DNA of 9,740 nt from Methylococcaceae bacterium (lineage in GTDB: Bacteria; Pseudomonadota; Gammaproteobacteria; Methylococcales; Methylomonadaceae): the NCBI GenBank assembly GCA_947505055.1, contig CANNLO010000159.1:1-9740 (forward strand), given 5' to 3'. This document shows, one piece after another, positions 1 to 8,868 of this stretch (within the stretch, counting starts at the first letter, position 1; the number at the start of each line of letters is the position of its first letter). Both the position numbers and the translations under genes were made by a program. The notes under the pieces are model-generated. The model made no database searches. It saw only the letters and a program-made list of their open reading frames with translations, and was not told the DNA's origin.

Positions 1-2846
1 GAATCCAGACCCAGTTCGCGTTCGGCATACAAGGCAAAATCAATCATCATGATGGCATTCTTTTTGACGATACCGATCAGTAAAATTACCCCGATCAAAG
101 CAATGATGCTGAATTCGGTATCGCACGCCATCAATGCCAATAAGGCGCCAACGCCCGCCGAAGGCAAAGTTGAAAGAATGGTTAGCGGGTGAATATAACT
201 TTCGTACAAAACTCCCAGCACGATATAAATACTTACCAAGGCCGCCAAGATAAGCCAGGGCTGATTGCGTAACGATTCCTTAAAAGCTTTGGCCGAACCC
301 TGAAAACTGCCTTGCACCGCCACCGGTACGCCAATATCGCGCAGGGTTTTTTCGATTAACACGGTAGCAGCCGACAAAGAAGTGCCGGGCTGAAGATTAA
401 ACGACAAAGTCGCCGCTGCAAACTGGCCTTGATGGTTAACCGATAACGGTGTGGTGGTCGGTGCAAACCTGGCCAAGACCGATAACGGCACCTGTCGCGC
501 AACGACTTGTTCGCCGGTCGGCAAACGCGAAGCTGGCACATTGATATAAACCTGCCTCAAAGCTTCTGAACTTTGCCAATATTCAGGAGCCAGTTCCATT
601 ACTACCCGATATTGATTAAGCGGATTATAGATCACCGACACCTGGCGCTGCCCGAAAGCATTATTCAAGCTGGTATCAATCATGGCCTGGCTGATGCCAT
701 AACGCGAAGCCATGTCGCGATCAACCACCAAGCCGATCTGCTGACCTTTTTCCTGTTGACTGGTATTGACGTCACTCAGTTCCGGAAGCTTGGACAATGC
801 AGCAATCACTTTCGGCATCCATTCCCGAAGCTGGCCCAAATCATCCGATTGCAAGGCATAATCAAACGAACCAAACGAAGGTCGACCGCCGATACGCAGT
901 TCTTGCGCCGGGGTCAGGTGCAGACTGGCCCCGGGAATTCGTTTAACTTGTTCGCGCAAACGATCCTGTACTTTTTCAATAGGATCACGTTCATCATGCG
1001 GTTTAAGCACTACAAAAACGCGGGCACTATTGCCCCCGGAATTTGCACCGCCAAACCCGGCAACCTGTGTAACAGCGGGATCCTTCATTAACAACTCTGA
1101 ATATTCGGAAAGCTTTTTCTGCAAAGCCCAAAAAGATGAACCTTGATCGGTTTGAATCTCTCCCATCAAGCGACCGCCGTCTTGTGAAGGGAAAAAACCT
1201 TTATCAATGATTGTGTACAAATAAAAATTCAAACCAATGGTGGCCAGTAAAATCAGTATCATGATACGGCTATGTCTTAGTGCCCAGCGCAAGCTGTATT
1301 CGTAGGATAGCTGCATCCAGTTTAAAACCTGTCCTATGCCTTGATAAATACGACCATGCTTGGGCGTATCATTTCCCAACCATCTTGCGCAGAGCATCGG
1401 GGTAACGGTCAAGGAGATTAACAAAGAAACCAATACCGCCGCCGACAGCGTTACCGCAAACTCTCTGAACAAACGACCGACCACGCCGCCCATCAGTAAA
1501 ATCGGCAAGAATACCGCTATCAGCGACACGCTCATCGCCATGACCGTAAAGCCGACTTCCCTGGATGCCAAAAGTGCCGCCTTAAACGGTCGCACGCCTT
1601 TTTCGATATGGCGACTGGTATTTTCCAAAACCACAATTGCGTCATCAACGACAAAACCGGTGGAAATGGTCAGCGCCATTAAAGTCAGATTATTCAGACT
1701 GTAATCGAACAAATACATCACCGCACAGGCACCCAGCAAGGAAACCGGCACTGCAATAACCGGCACCAGCATCGAACGAAAATTTCGTAAAAACACCAGT
1801 ACTACCAAAATTACCAGGGCAATTGCGATTAACAGACTGCGCTCAACCTCGGTAATAGACGCCCGAATGCTCAGCGATCGGTCGATCACCACTGACAAAT
1901 CAATGGTGCTGGGAATGGTGGCGCGTAATTCCGGCAACAAAGCCTGAACCTGATTGACAGTTTCAATGACGTTGGCAATAGGTTGTTTTCTGATAATCAG
2001 TAACACCGAAGGTTTACCGTTTTTAATTCCGGTATTGCGCAAATCTTCGACCGAATCGACCACCTCGCCTACATCGGAAATCCTGACCGCAGCGCCTTTT
2101 TTATAGCTGACAATCAGCGGCAAATAATCGGCTGCTTTACGTGCCTGATCGTTGGCCTGAATCTGCCAGCGTTGCCCGCCGTCTTCCATTACACCTTTGG
2201 GGCGCGCCAAATTGGTTTGGGTGATGGTGGTTCTGACATCCTCCAAGCCAATACCGTATTTAGTTAACGCATTAGGGTTTAGTTCGACCCTTACCGCCGG
2301 CAATGCCGCACCGCCAATCTGCACTTGCCCAATGCCAGGAATCTGGGAGATTTTTTGCGCCAGAATGGTCGAAGCAACATCGTACATCTGACCGCGACTC
2401 TGGCTTTCTGAAGTCAGCGCCAGCACCAGAATCGGCGAATCGCCCGGATTATCGCGCCGGTAACTGGGACGATTGGGCATACTGGTCGGCAACAAACTGG
2501 CTGCGGCATTAATTGCTGCCTGAACATCGCGGCAAGCGCCATTAATGTCGCGATTTAAATCAAATTGCAAAGTAATCTGAGACGAACCCTGCGAGCTGCT
2601 GGAAGTCATTTCGGTAATACCGGCAATCCTTCCCAAAGCTCGCTCTAAGGGAGTTGCAACAGTTGCTGCCATGGTTTCTGCACTGGCACCGGGTAACTGG
2701 GCTTGTACGCTGACCGTCGGAAAATCAACCTGCGGCAACGATGCCACCGGCAAATTCAAAAAAGCCAGTACGCCCACCAGAGCAATGGCCAGCATCAGCA
2801 AAGTGGTGGCAACCGGTCGATAAATAAACAGCGCCGACAGATTCAT
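1..2846 (-). CDS. mdtC: RND multidrug efflux permease, MdtC-like (C-terminus cut by window edge)
   Basis: Inner-membrane proton/drug antiporter subunit of the RND (HAE-1/AcrB) superfamily. By homology with MdtC it forms a mixed trimer with the MdtB-like partner and exports drugs, bile-salt-like or other amphipathic compounds through the adaptor and a TolC channel. I translated the whole stretch from ATG at 2846 and found 948 codons with no stop or frameshift. It opens with [18 protein letters not shown] (TM1), followed by the FPTV and PGAS porter motifs. The proton-relay pair D401-D402 lies in [13 protein letters not shown] (TM4), [12 protein letters not shown] follows, and the relay lysine K929 is in [15 protein letters not shown] (TM10). 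The reading runs off the left edge about 80 residues short of the usual length of about 1,025, so the last membrane helices are missing. The start overlaps the mdtB stop by one base (TGATG), implying translational coupling. It is clearly paralogous to the upstream permease but distinct from it. The match to MdtC over MdtB rests on remembered family sequences. Confidence 0.94.
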   Translation of the reverse strand, partial: MNLSALFIYRPVATTLLMLAIALVGVLAFLNLPVASLPQVDFPTVSVQAQLPGASAETMAATVATPLERALGRIAGITEMTSSSSQGSSQITLQFDLNRDINGACRDVQAAINAAASLLPTSMPNRPSYRRDNPGDSPILVLALTSESQSRGQMYDVASTILAQKISQIPGIGQVQIGGAALPAVRVELNPNALTKYGIGLEDVRTTITQTNLARPKGVMEDGGQRWQIQANDQARKAADYLPLIVSYKKGAAVRISDVGEVVDSVEDLRNTGIKNGKPSVLLIIRKQPIANVIETVNQVQALLPELRATIPSTIDLSVVIDRSLSIRASITEVERSLLIAIALVILVVLVFLRNFRSMLVPVIAVPVSLLGACAVMYLFDYSLNNLTLMALTISTGFVVDDAIVVLENTSRHIEKGVRPFKAALLASREVGFTVMAMSVSLIAVFLPILLMGGVVGRLFREFAVTLSAAVLVSLLISLTVTPMLCARWLGNDTPKHGRIYQGIGQVLNWMQLSYEYSLRWALRHSRIMILILLATIGLNFYLYTIIDKGFFPSQDGGRLMGEIQTDQGSSFWALQKKLSEYSELLMKDPAVTQVAGFGGANSGGNSARVFVVLKPHDERDPIEKVQDRLREQVKRIPGASLHLTPAQELRIGGRPSFGSFDYALQSDDLGQLREWMPKVIAALSKLPELSDVNTSQQEKGQQIGLVVDRDMASRYGISQAMIDTSLNNAFGQRQVSVIYNPLNQYRVVMELAPEYWQSSEALRQVYINVPASRLPTGEQVVARQVPLSVLARFAPTTTPLSVNHQGQFAAATLSFNLQPGTSLSAATVLIEKTLRDIGVPVAVQGSFQGSAKAFKESLRNQPWLILAALVSIYIVLGVLYESYIHPLTILSTLPSAGVGALLALMACDTEFSIIALIGVILLIGIVKKNAIMMIDFALYAERELGLD

Positions 2847-5800
2847 CACAAAGTCCCGTCGTGTTCAGTCGTTTCAGTAGTATTGAGTTTTAGCCATACA
2901 ACAACGCGTTTCGCCAAACTGTCCATCCACAAATAAATCACTGGCGTGGTGTACAAGGTCAACAACTGGCTGACCAGCAAACCGCCCACCATGGTAATAC
3001 CCAGCGGATGACGCAGTTCCGAGCCAACGCCACTACCCAGCATCAACGGTAATGCTCCTAGCAACGCCGATAAAGTGGTCATTATAATCGGTCGAAACCG
3101 CAGCAAGCAGGCTTGGTAAATCGCCTCTTCCGGCGCCAAGCCCTGTTTACGCTCGGCTTCCAGCGCAAAGTCGATCATCATGATCGCGTTCTTTTTAACA
3201 ATACCAATCAACAAAATAATGCCGATAATGCCGATAATGCCCAAATCATTTCCAGAAACCAGCAACGCCAACAATGCTCCGACTCCCGCAGAAGGCAAGG
3301 TTGATAAAATGGTAAACGGATGAATATAGCTTTCGTACAACACGCCCAACACGATATAAACGGTGACGATAGCGGCCACAATCAACCATAAAGTATTGTC
3401 CAGTGAAGCTTCAAACGCTAGGGCCGCACCTTGATAACTGGTGCGAATGCTTAACGGCAAACCGATTTCCTGTTTAACCCGATTAATGGCTTTAACAGCA
3501 TCGCCCAAAGCCACGCCAGGCGCCAGATTAAACGATAAAGTCGCCACCGGAAATTGATCCAGATGGTTGATGGACAACGGTGTGGGTCGTTCCGATATTT
3601 CGGCTATCGCCGACAACGGAACCTGCGTGCCGTTACTCGAAGGAATCCGTAGATCGTAAAGTGTTTCTGGAGTTGTTTGCGCTGCCGGATCGACTTCCAA
3701 TACCACCCGATACTGATTTGACTGGGTAAAAATAGTCGACACCAAGCGTTGTCCGTAGGCGCTGTACAAAGTGTTATCAATGGCGGCGGTGGTAATGCCA
3801 AGTCGGCTGGCGGTGCTGCGATCGATATTGACATAAACTTGCCGACCCTGATCTTGCACATCGCTGGCGACAGCGCTGAATTCCGGCAGACTGGATAACT
3901 GCTCAACGACCTTATGCGTCCAGAAGTTAAGTTCCTCGGCAACCGGCGCTTCCAAGGTAAACTGATATTGAGTACGACTCACCCGGTTTTCCATGGTCAA
4001 GTCTTGAACCGGTTGCAAATATAGGGTAACGCCGGGTAAGCCTTCCAGCTTGGGCTTCAATCTGGCGATAACTTCGGTAGCGTTAACCGACCGCTCGGCA
4101 TGCGCTTTCAGATTAATCAAGAAACGGCCGCTGTTGGGCGTGGTGTTGACGCCATCAACGCCAATAAATGAGGAAAAACTGTCGACCGCCGGGTCTTCCA
4201 GGATCAACTTGCCCAGTTTTTGCTGATAATCGCCCATTGCCGAGAACGACACATTTTGCGGCGCTTCGGAAATACCCTGAATAATGCCAGTATCCTGAAT
4301 CGGGAAAAATCCCTTGGGAATAAAAACATATAGCGCAACAGTCAGCGCTGCCGTGGCAAAAAACACCAGCATGGTTAAAGACTGTCGTTGCAATACCCAT
4401 TGCAGACTGCGACCATAACCGGCAATTAACCTGTCAATGCTTCCGGGAGGTTTCTGATCTTTACTGCTCGTTGAGCGTAATAGTTTGGCGCACATCATCG
4501 GCGTCAAGGTTAATGAAATGACCGCAGAAATCAGAATGGCCACCGCCAGCGTAATCGCAAATTCCCTAAATAAACGTCCGACCACATCGCCCATAAACAA
4601 CAAAGGAATCAGCACCGCAACCAGTGAGAAGGTTAGCGAGATAATGGTGAAACCGATTTGTTCCGAGCCTTTCAACGCCGCCTTTAACGGCGGTTCGCCG
4701 CGTTCGATATAGCGGGAAATATTTTCGATGACTACGATAGCGTCATCGACCACAAATCCTGTTGCGATGGTTAGCGCCATTAGCGTTAAATTGTTAATGC
4801 TGAAACCGGCCAGATACATCACCGCAAACGTGCCGATCAACGAAAGAGGCACGGCAATTCCAGGGATGATCGTCGCTGGCACATTACGCAGAAACAGAAA
4901 AATCACCATGACCACCAACGCCACTGCCAGCAACAACTCAAATTGCACATCACGGATTGAAGCACGGATGGTCACGGTACGATCGGTGAGCGGCAACACT
5001 TCAACGCTAAGCGGGAGTGATGCCTGCAATTTAGGCAACAAGGCTTTAATGCTATCAACAACCTCCAGCACGTTAGCGCCAGGCTGACGTTGGATATTCA
5101 CGATCACCGCCGCTTTGTCATTAGCCCAAGCGGCTAGTCGCACATTTTCCGCTCCGTCGACCACTTGGGCGACATCGGACAGACGCACCGGGCCGCCATT
5201 ACGGTAGGCAACTAATACATTGCGGTATTCGGCCGCCGAACGCAGCTGATCGTTGCTATCAATAATCGCCGAACGCAAAGGGCCATTAAACATGCCTTTA
5301 GGTTGATTGACATTGGCGGCGGCAAGCATTGTACGCACATCTTCAATACTCAAACCATACGCGGCAAGTGCTTTGTGATTAACCTGAACCCGCACCGCCG
5401 GACGTTGACCGCCACTAATACTAACCAGACCTACACCCGGCAACTGGGCAATTTTTTGCGCCAAACGGGTATCGACCAGATCTTCAACCTTAAATAAAGG
5501 CAAGCCTGAGGAACTGATCGCCAAGGTCATGATCGGCGTATCGGCCGGATTGACTTTGCTGTAAATCGGCGCTTGCGGCAAATCATTGGGCAGAAAATTG
5601 CTGGCCGCATTAATCGCCGCTTGCACGGTTTGTTCGGCAATATCCAGATCCAGGGTTAGATTAAATTGCAGGGTAATCACCGAAGCTCCACCGGAGCTGG
5701 TCGAGGACATTTGCGTTAATCCCGGCATTTGCCCAAACTGGCGTTCCAGCGGTGCTGTGATCACTGACGTTATGACCTCAGGACTGGCACCGGGATACAA

Positions 5801-5977
5801 AGTAACAACTTGCAAGGTCGGATAATCAACCTGTGGCAGTGCCGATACCGGCAGCATCCGATAAGCGAGAATCCCCACCAACAACAACGCCACCATCAGT
5901 AATGAGGTTGCTACCGGCCTAAGAATAAAAAGTCGGGACGGATTAAAACCGGTGCCGGAAGCCAAAGACGGAGTCAT
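2846..5977 (-). CDS. mdtB: RND multidrug efflux permease, MdtB-like
   Basis: Full-length 1,043-residue RND permease; E. coli MdtB is about 1,040. It is the first of two tandem permeases and is expected to assemble with the MdtC-like protein as a heterotrimer in the inner membrane. TM1 lies near residues 16-39 ([16 protein letters not shown]). The first periplasmic porter loop follows with YPGAS and [15 protein letters not shown]2-TM6 lie around 342-500, with the proton-relay aspartates D411-D412 in [13 protein letters not shown] and the [11 protein letters not shown] motif. The second periplasmic loop spans roughly 555-860, and TM8-TM12 span about 862-1020 with K929 in [15 protein letters not shown]. 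All relay residues are present, so the pump should be active. The ATG lies 2 nt after the adaptor stop. An AAGGA element 12-13 nt upstream is a rather distant ribosome binding site, which suggests coupling. In Enterobacteriaceae MdtB tolerates relay mutations better than MdtC; nothing here suggests loss of function. Confidence 0.96.
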   Translation of the reverse strand: MTPSLASGTGFNPSRLFILRPVATSLLMVALLLVGILAYRMLPVSALPQVDYPTLQVVTLYPGASPEVITSVITAPLERQFGQMPGLTQMSSTSSGGASVITLQFNLTLDLDIAEQTVQAAINAASNFLPNDLPQAPIYSKVNPADTPIMTLAISSSGLPLFKVEDLVDTRLAQKIAQLPGVGLVSISGGQRPAVRVQVNHKALAAYGLSIEDVRTMLAAANVNQPKGMFNGPLRSAIIDSNDQLRSAAEYRNVLVAYRNGGPVRLSDVAQVVDGAENVRLAAWANDKAAVIVNIQRQPGANVLEVVDSIKALLPKLQASLPLSVEVLPLTDRTVTIRASIRDVQFELLLAVALVVMVIFLFLRNVPATIIPGIAVPLSLIGTFAVMYLAGFSINNLTLMALTIATGFVVDDAIVVIENISRYIERGEPPLKAALKGSEQIGFTIISLTFSLVAVLIPLLFMGDVVGRLFREFAITLAVAILISAVISLTLTPMMCAKLLRSTSSKDQKPPGSIDRLIAGYGRSLQWVLQRQSLTMLVFFATAALTVALYVFIPKGFFPIQDTGIIQGISEAPQNVSFSAMGDYQQKLGKLILEDPAVDSFSSFIGVDGVNTTPNSGRFLINLKAHAERSVNATEVIARLKPKLEGLPGVTLYLQPVQDLTMENRVSRTQYQFTLEAPVAEELNFWTHKVVEQLSSLPEFSAVASDVQDQGRQVYVNIDRSTASRLGITTAAIDNTLYSAYGQRLVSTIFTQSNQYRVVLEVDPAAQTTPETLYDLRIPSSNGTQVPLSAIAEISERPTPLSINHLDQFPVATLSFNLAPGVALGDAVKAINRVKQEIGLPLSIRTSYQGAALAFEASLDNTLWLIVAAIVTVYIVLGVLYESYIHPFTILSTLPSAGVGALLALLVSGNDLGIIGIIGIILLIGIVKKNAIMMIDFALEAERKQGLAPEEAIYQACLLRFRPIIMTTLSALLGALPLMLGSGVGSELRHPLGITMVGGLLVSQLLTLYTTPVIYLWMDSLAKRVVVWLKLNTTETTEHDGTL

Positions 5978-5979
5978 TA

Positions 5980-7257
5980 TTAATGCCGATCCTTTTTACG
6001 ACCTTTGCCTTCAGGCTTGGGCTGAGTGTCTGGAACAGCCGCCACAGCCTTGCCGTCTTTTTGGGCAATATCAACCTGACTGCCTTCGTGTAACCGGTCA
6101 GTGCCTTCTACCACCACAATTTCATCGGCAGCCAGATTACTTTGCACGACCACCTGATTGGCTTCGGTTGGGCCGAGGGTTACGCGACGCAATTCTATGG
6201 TTTTATCGGACTTCACCACATAGACGAAAGCGCCTTGGGTATCGTGCTGAATGGCGGCGCTGGACACCAGTACCACATTGCGCAGCGTATCCAGATGCAT
6301 TTTGATGTTAACAAACTGATTGGCGAACAGTTTGTGTTCGTTGTTGTCAAATTGCGCCTTTAATTTGAGCGTGCCGGTGGTCGAATCAATCTGGTTGTCG
6401 AGCGCCATTAACTTGCCCTCGGCCAATTTGACTTTTCCGGCACGATCATAGGCCGTAACACTAACAGGTTCATTAGTGCGCCAGCGTTGAATCACAGTTT
6501 GCACCTGATCTTCGGGTTGTGTAAATACCACGCTGATCGGTTGAAGTTGAGTGATGACCGCCAAGCCATTAGCATCACTAGCATGAACAATATTGCCCTG
6601 ATCGATTTGGCGTAAGCCGACCCTACCCGAAATCGGCGCGGTCAGTCGCGCATAAGCCAGTTGCAGTTTAGCGTTATTGACCTGGGCTTTATCCATTTCC
6701 ACGACGCCTTTATTTTGTTTGACCAAGGCTTCCTGAGTGACGGACTGTTGCGCGGAAATCGAATCTTGTTCCAGCAATAATCGGTAACGCCCCCGGTCTA
6801 TTTCGGCATTTTGTAATAACGCCTCATCGCGTAGCAACTGGCCTTCAGCTTGCTGTAACTGGATTTGAAACGGTCGCGGGTCAATTTCCGCCAGCAAATC
6901 ACCTTCTTTGACCATTTGGCCTTCGCTAAAGGCAACCTTGATTAATTCACCATCAACTCGGGGTTTGACGGTTACGGTGCGCAAGGCGGTAACTGTTCCC
7001 AAACCATTAAGATATATGGCAAAATCCACTAGCCGGGAGGATTCTGTCGCGACCACCGCTGGGGCGTCATGTTCGTCATTTTTATTGCGTTTGCCTACAC
7101 CAAAACCTGATTTACCTTTTGGCTCCGACGATGACGAATGCTGCTGATAATAAAAACCTCCACCAGCAAGCGTCATTAGCAGCAATACGCCGATTATTAC
7201 AAAAGTCCGACGTCGATCTTTGGATGAAAGTGTTTCGGGGCTAAGTTCTTGGTTCAT
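5980..7257 (-). CDS. mdtA: RND efflux periplasmic adaptor (membrane fusion protein), MdtA-like
   Basis: Periplasmic adaptor of 425 residues that links the RND permeases to an outer-membrane channel; MdtA of E. coli is about 415. A short basic cytoplasmic stretch (KDRRR, 13-17) precedes one hydrophobic segment at about 18-37. No lipobox cysteine follows, so it is a membrane-anchored rather than lipidated adaptor. A Ser/Lys/Gly-rich linker (40-62) leads into the first half of the lipoyl (barrel-sandwich) domain with [12 protein letters not shown] and [19 protein letters not shown] (97-130). An alpha-helical hairpin spans about 131-203. The second lipoyl half ([18 protein letters not shown], 205-222) is followed by beta-barrel and membrane-proximal domains, ending in [15 protein letters not shown] and a basic tail (KGRKKDRH). 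It lies 9 nt after the regulator gene with no convincing Shine-Dalgarno sequence, so translation is probably coupled to that gene. The stop is 2 nt before mdtB. Confidence 0.95.
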   Translation of the reverse strand: MNQELSPETLSSKDRRRTFVIIGVLLLMTLAGGGFYYQQHSSSSEPKGKSGFGVGKRNKNDEHDAPAVVATESSRLVDFAIYLNGLGTVTALRTVTVKPRVDGELIKVAFSEGQMVKEGDLLAEIDPRPFQIQLQQAEGQLLRDEALLQNAEIDRGRYRLLLEQDSISAQQSVTQEALVKQNKGVVEMDKAQVNNAKLQLAYARLTAPISGRVGLRQIDQGNIVHASDANGLAVITQLQPISVVFTQPEDQVQTVIQRWRTNEPVSVTAYDRAGKVKLAEGKLMALDNQIDSTTGTLKLKAQFDNNEHKLFANQFVNIKMHLDTLRNVVLVSSAAIQHDTQGAFVYVVKSDKTIELRRVTLGPTEANQVVVQSNLAADEIVVVEGTDRLHEGSQVDIAQKDGKAVAAVPDTQPKPEGKGRKKDRH

Positions 7258-7266
7258 ACAAATCTG

Positions 7267-7911
7267 CTAAATAAGGGCTTGAGAACGGATACCATGAATT
7301 CCGGCCAATGAAAATTGCACGACATGTTCGGCATAAGCCTTGATGTCGCATAAATCACGGGAATGATTGAGAACCGGCGGAGCGCTTTGCATGTGTTTTA
7401 AGCGCAACAGTTGAAAACATTGACCCATAATACTGGCATGACAGTAGTGAATTTGTTGTTCAGTGGCCGCCTCACCCAAACATTCTTTCAATAAAACCAG
7501 CATTTGCAGACGTTGCGGATTGATTTCTTTTTCGAGAATATCGATCAGCAACCGGGTAGGTTGCGCCATTTCCTTATGAATGATCATAAACGAATAGGAC
7601 TTGTCGTCAGCCAGTCGATTGATCAACGATTTAATACGTCCGGCCAGCTTTTGTTCCGGCGAAGCATCGGCTACCAAGCCATGATCGGGCGGATATAAAA
7701 GCAACTCGCGGTTAAAAGTAAAGCGCCACGCTTCCAGATACAGCGATTCCTTATCTCGAAAATGATAGTTAACCGAGGCAATATTGGTTTTCGCCTGAGC
7801 ACAGATTTCGGCTATGGTTGCATCCTGAAAACCTTTTTCAGCAAAGATTTTACAGGCTGCAATTAAGAGCCGATCGCGGGTTTTTTCTGATTTGGTTTTA
7901 ATGTCAGTCAT
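7267..7911 (-). CDS. TetR/AcrR-family transcriptional regulator, CecR (YbiH)-like
   Basis: A 214-residue one-component regulator, first gene of the efflux operon. The N-terminal TetR helix-turn-helix spans about residues 9-58: TRDRLLIAACKIFAEKGF (helix 1), ATIAEICAQA (helix 2) and the recognition helix TNIASVNYHFRDKESLY, a textbook TetR signature. The C-terminal ligand domain has IIHKEMAQPT (110-119), resembling the xREMxxPT segment of the CecR/YbiH (DUF1956) subfamily. That placement is from memory of the family. TetR proteins generally repress neighbouring genes and release DNA on ligand binding, so autorepression of the whole operon is the simplest inference. The start is the first ATG in a frame that is open upstream but has no earlier start codon that I can see. 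The Shine-Dalgarno sequence (TTAAG) is weak. The inducer cannot be read from sequence. Four cysteines (20, 37, 144, 157) and a fifth at 165 are scattered and do not form an obvious metal site. Confidence 0.93.
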   Translation of the reverse strand: MTDIKTKSEKTRDRLLIAACKIFAEKGFQDATIAEICAQAKTNIASVNYHFRDKESLYLEAWRFTFNRELLLYPPDHGLVADASPEQKLAGRIKSLINRLADDKSYSFMIIHKEMAQPTRLLIDILEKEINPQRLQMLVLLKECLGEAATEQQIHYCHASIMGQCFQLLRLKHMQSAPPVLNHSRDLCDIKAYAEHVVQFSLAGIHGIRSQALI

Positions 7912-8121
7912 GCACTTAAGTCTAAACCAGGACCAAGCAATAGACCAGTAATTTAAAATATGAAATTGAAATCGGAATTTTAATTTATAAATCCCTGGTA
8001 ATTACTTTAACTAATTGTTTTAAAATGATTTATTGTATTTTTCGAATAGACTTTAACTTATTTATTTTTTAAGGTAGAGTAAATGGCATATATGACATTT
8101 TAAAAAGTCAGCGGAATAAGC
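7912..8121. promoter_or_regulatory. A+T-rich divergent intergenic control region
   Basis: This non-coding stretch separates the leftward efflux operon from the rightward winged-helix gene and must contain the efflux promoter. No strong sigma70 pair is visible on the minus strand; TATAAA-like boxes exist but lack a good -35 partner. On the plus strand a weak pair, TTTAAC at 8052-8057 and TAGAGT at 8075-8080, has an exact 17-nt spacer and could serve the rightward gene. Poor promoter consensus would fit a tightly controlled operon but is not evidence for it. Confidence 0.45.
7923..7998. promoter_or_regulatory. Candidate operator: CCAG direct and inverted repeats
   Basis: Two near-identical octamers, TAAACCAG (7923-7930) and TAGACCAG (7941-7948), lie in direct orientation 18 nt apart, starting 12 nt upstream of the regulator's start codon. 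The second extends into CCAGTAATTT (7945-7954), which pairs at 8 of 10 positions with AAATCCCTGG (7989-7998). A perfect 8-bp palindrome, GTAATTAC (7998-8005), adjoins the right arm. TetR proteins bind inverted repeats close to their own gene, so one of these may be the operator. The wide spacing is not typical, and A+T-rich DNA yields such repeats by chance. Confidence 0.25.
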
Positions 8122-8190
8122 ATGCCAGAGGTCAAAAGGGTGCTTGAAAAACAGACTCTATATCTACAGCTTCAATTAGTGGAGCTTTGA
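8122..8190 (+). CDS. Possible 22-codon upstream small ORF
   Basis: ATG at 8122 opens a 22-codon frame (MPEVKRVLEKQTLYLQLQLVEL) that ends in TGA one base before the GTG of the next gene. A weak purine-rich GGAATAAG lies just upstream of the ATG. The downstream gene's Shine-Dalgarno sequence lies inside its last codons, so ribosomes finishing here could restart at the GTG. The peptide looks like an amphipathic helix and matches nothing I recognise. It could be a leader peptide, a remnant of a lost partner gene, or chance. Confidence 0.3.
   Translation: MPEVKRVLEKQTLYLQLQLVEL
8181..8184 (+). promoter_or_regulatory. Ribosome binding site GGAG fixing a GTG start
   Basis: GGAG lies 7 nt before the GTG at 8192, an ideal spacing. 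No in-frame ATG occurs nearby; the next methionine codon is residue 42. This supports GTG as the true start of the 176-residue protein. Confidence 0.65.
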
Positions 8191-8191
8191 C

Positions 8192-8722
8192 GTGGAAACA
8201 CTAACTTCAAAAGTATGGCTAGAAGCCCGCGTGATTGCTTTTTGGGATCGGCCAAAACTGACTTTTGAAAACTGGCAGAAAGCCACTTTAATAAGGGATG
8301 CCCGAGGCGACAACATGCTTAAGCAAAGCATTTTAACAATGGACTGTAGCAGTTTTGTCGAGTTGATTGGTCCGCTGGTATTTGTCGCTCATTATCCTGA
8401 CTGGCGACAGCTGTTAACCGACGAAAACCCGCGAACCCGTACCAAGAAATGTATCCTGGATGGGTTATGGTCCTGGCGAGTTTGTGGCACGGTCTACATG
8501 AAAAACCCGACACATGGCTGGTTCACACTGACCAAAAAACAAAAACAGACGTTTTACTGTATTTCCGAATTCGGCTATGAGTCGATTTATCAAGTCGCCA
8601 AACGTATGAAGCGTAATTATCGCCGTGTTTATGATGACGTCAAAAAGCTGCTTGAACTTGGTATTATTCAGTCCAGAGAAAAAATTATTAACGGCAGAAA
8701 AAATTTTATTGTTGGCCTGTAA
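8192..8722 (+). CDS. Uncharacterised protein with C-terminal winged helix-turn-helix
   Basis: A 176-residue soluble protein with no signal peptide or membrane segment. I do not recognise the family. Residues about 114-176 look like a winged helix. KKQKQTFYCISEFG is the first helix, SIYQVAKRMK (131-140) the second, and RNYRRVYDDVKKLLELGII (141-159) the recognition helix leading into the wing (SREKIINGRKNFIVGL). The pattern 'hydroxy-x-x-x-V-A-[KR] ... V-x-x-D-V-K-x-L-L-E-L-G-[IL]-I' is typical of MarR/ArsR-like and TA-associated DNA-binding domains, so DNA binding is likely. Residues 1-113 hold several tryptophans (W9, W18, W28, W71, W93, W95, W110) and three cysteines (C52, C87, C98) and resemble nothing I can name. 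It is transcribed divergently from the efflux operon, so it may share its control region. It could be an additional local regulator, an orphan antitoxin-like protein, or an unrelated neighbour. The start is discussed under the ribosome binding site entry. Confidence 0.75.
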   Translation: METLTSKVWLEARVIAFWDRPKLTFENWQKATLIRDARGDNMLKQSILTMDCSSFVELIGPLVFVAHYPDWRQLLTDENPRTRTKKCILDGLWSWRVCGTVYMKNPTHGWFTLTKKQKQTFYCISEFGYESIYQVAKRMKRNYRRVYDDVKKLLELGIIQSREKIINGRKNFIVGL

Positions 8723-8825
8723 ACCCTCCTGGATCTTAAATCTCAAAGCACGGACAGTAAAAAATTTTTATCATGTCTATGTATAAAATTTATAGTCTCA
8801 TTCATTGTTTCAATGCGGTTTTTTT

Positions 8826-8868
8826 AAAGCCAGCTTTGAACGCGAGTGCCGATTCCAAAGCTGGCTTT
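8826..8868 (+). terminator. Perfect 13-bp inverted repeat, probable transcription terminator
   Basis: AAAGCCAGCTTTG (8826-8838) and CAAAGCTGGCTTT (8856-8868) pair perfectly around a 17-nt loop, about 100 nt after the winged-helix gene. The 3' side continues GGATTATTTTATT, so the U-tract is interrupted, and the 5' side is preceded by a run of seven T. Each arm is itself nearly self-complementary (AAAGC-CA-GCTTT). An imperfect rho-independent terminator is the likeliest reading. A dispersed palindromic repeat or a processing stem are alternatives. Confidence 0.55.

Noticed and set aside
573..1091. Plus-strand 172-codon open frame
   Set aside because: It is antisense to the continuous MdtC-like frame, which carries all RND motifs; the plus-strand product has no recognisable domain.
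40..3430. Long direct similarity between about 40-340 and about 3160-3460 and elsewhere in the two permease genes
   Set aside because: It is explained by ancient paralogy of the MdtB-like and MdtC-like permeases, not by a recent duplication or mobile element.
4728..5087. Plus-strand open frame opposite the MdtB-like gene (and similarly 1360-1704)
   Set aside because: Both arise opposite the same conserved RND segments in the two paralogues and have low-complexity Thr/Ser/Ala composition. They are shadows of the real genes.
5952..6305. Plus-strand 117-codon open frame across the mdtA-mdtB junction
   Set aside because: It is antisense to two well-supported genes, and its Pro/Arg/Leu-rich product has no family resemblance.
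8465..8746. Minus-strand 93-codon open frame opposite the winged-helix gene
   Set aside because: The plus-strand frame is longer, has a good ribosome binding site and encodes a plausible DNA-binding fold; the antisense product has no features.
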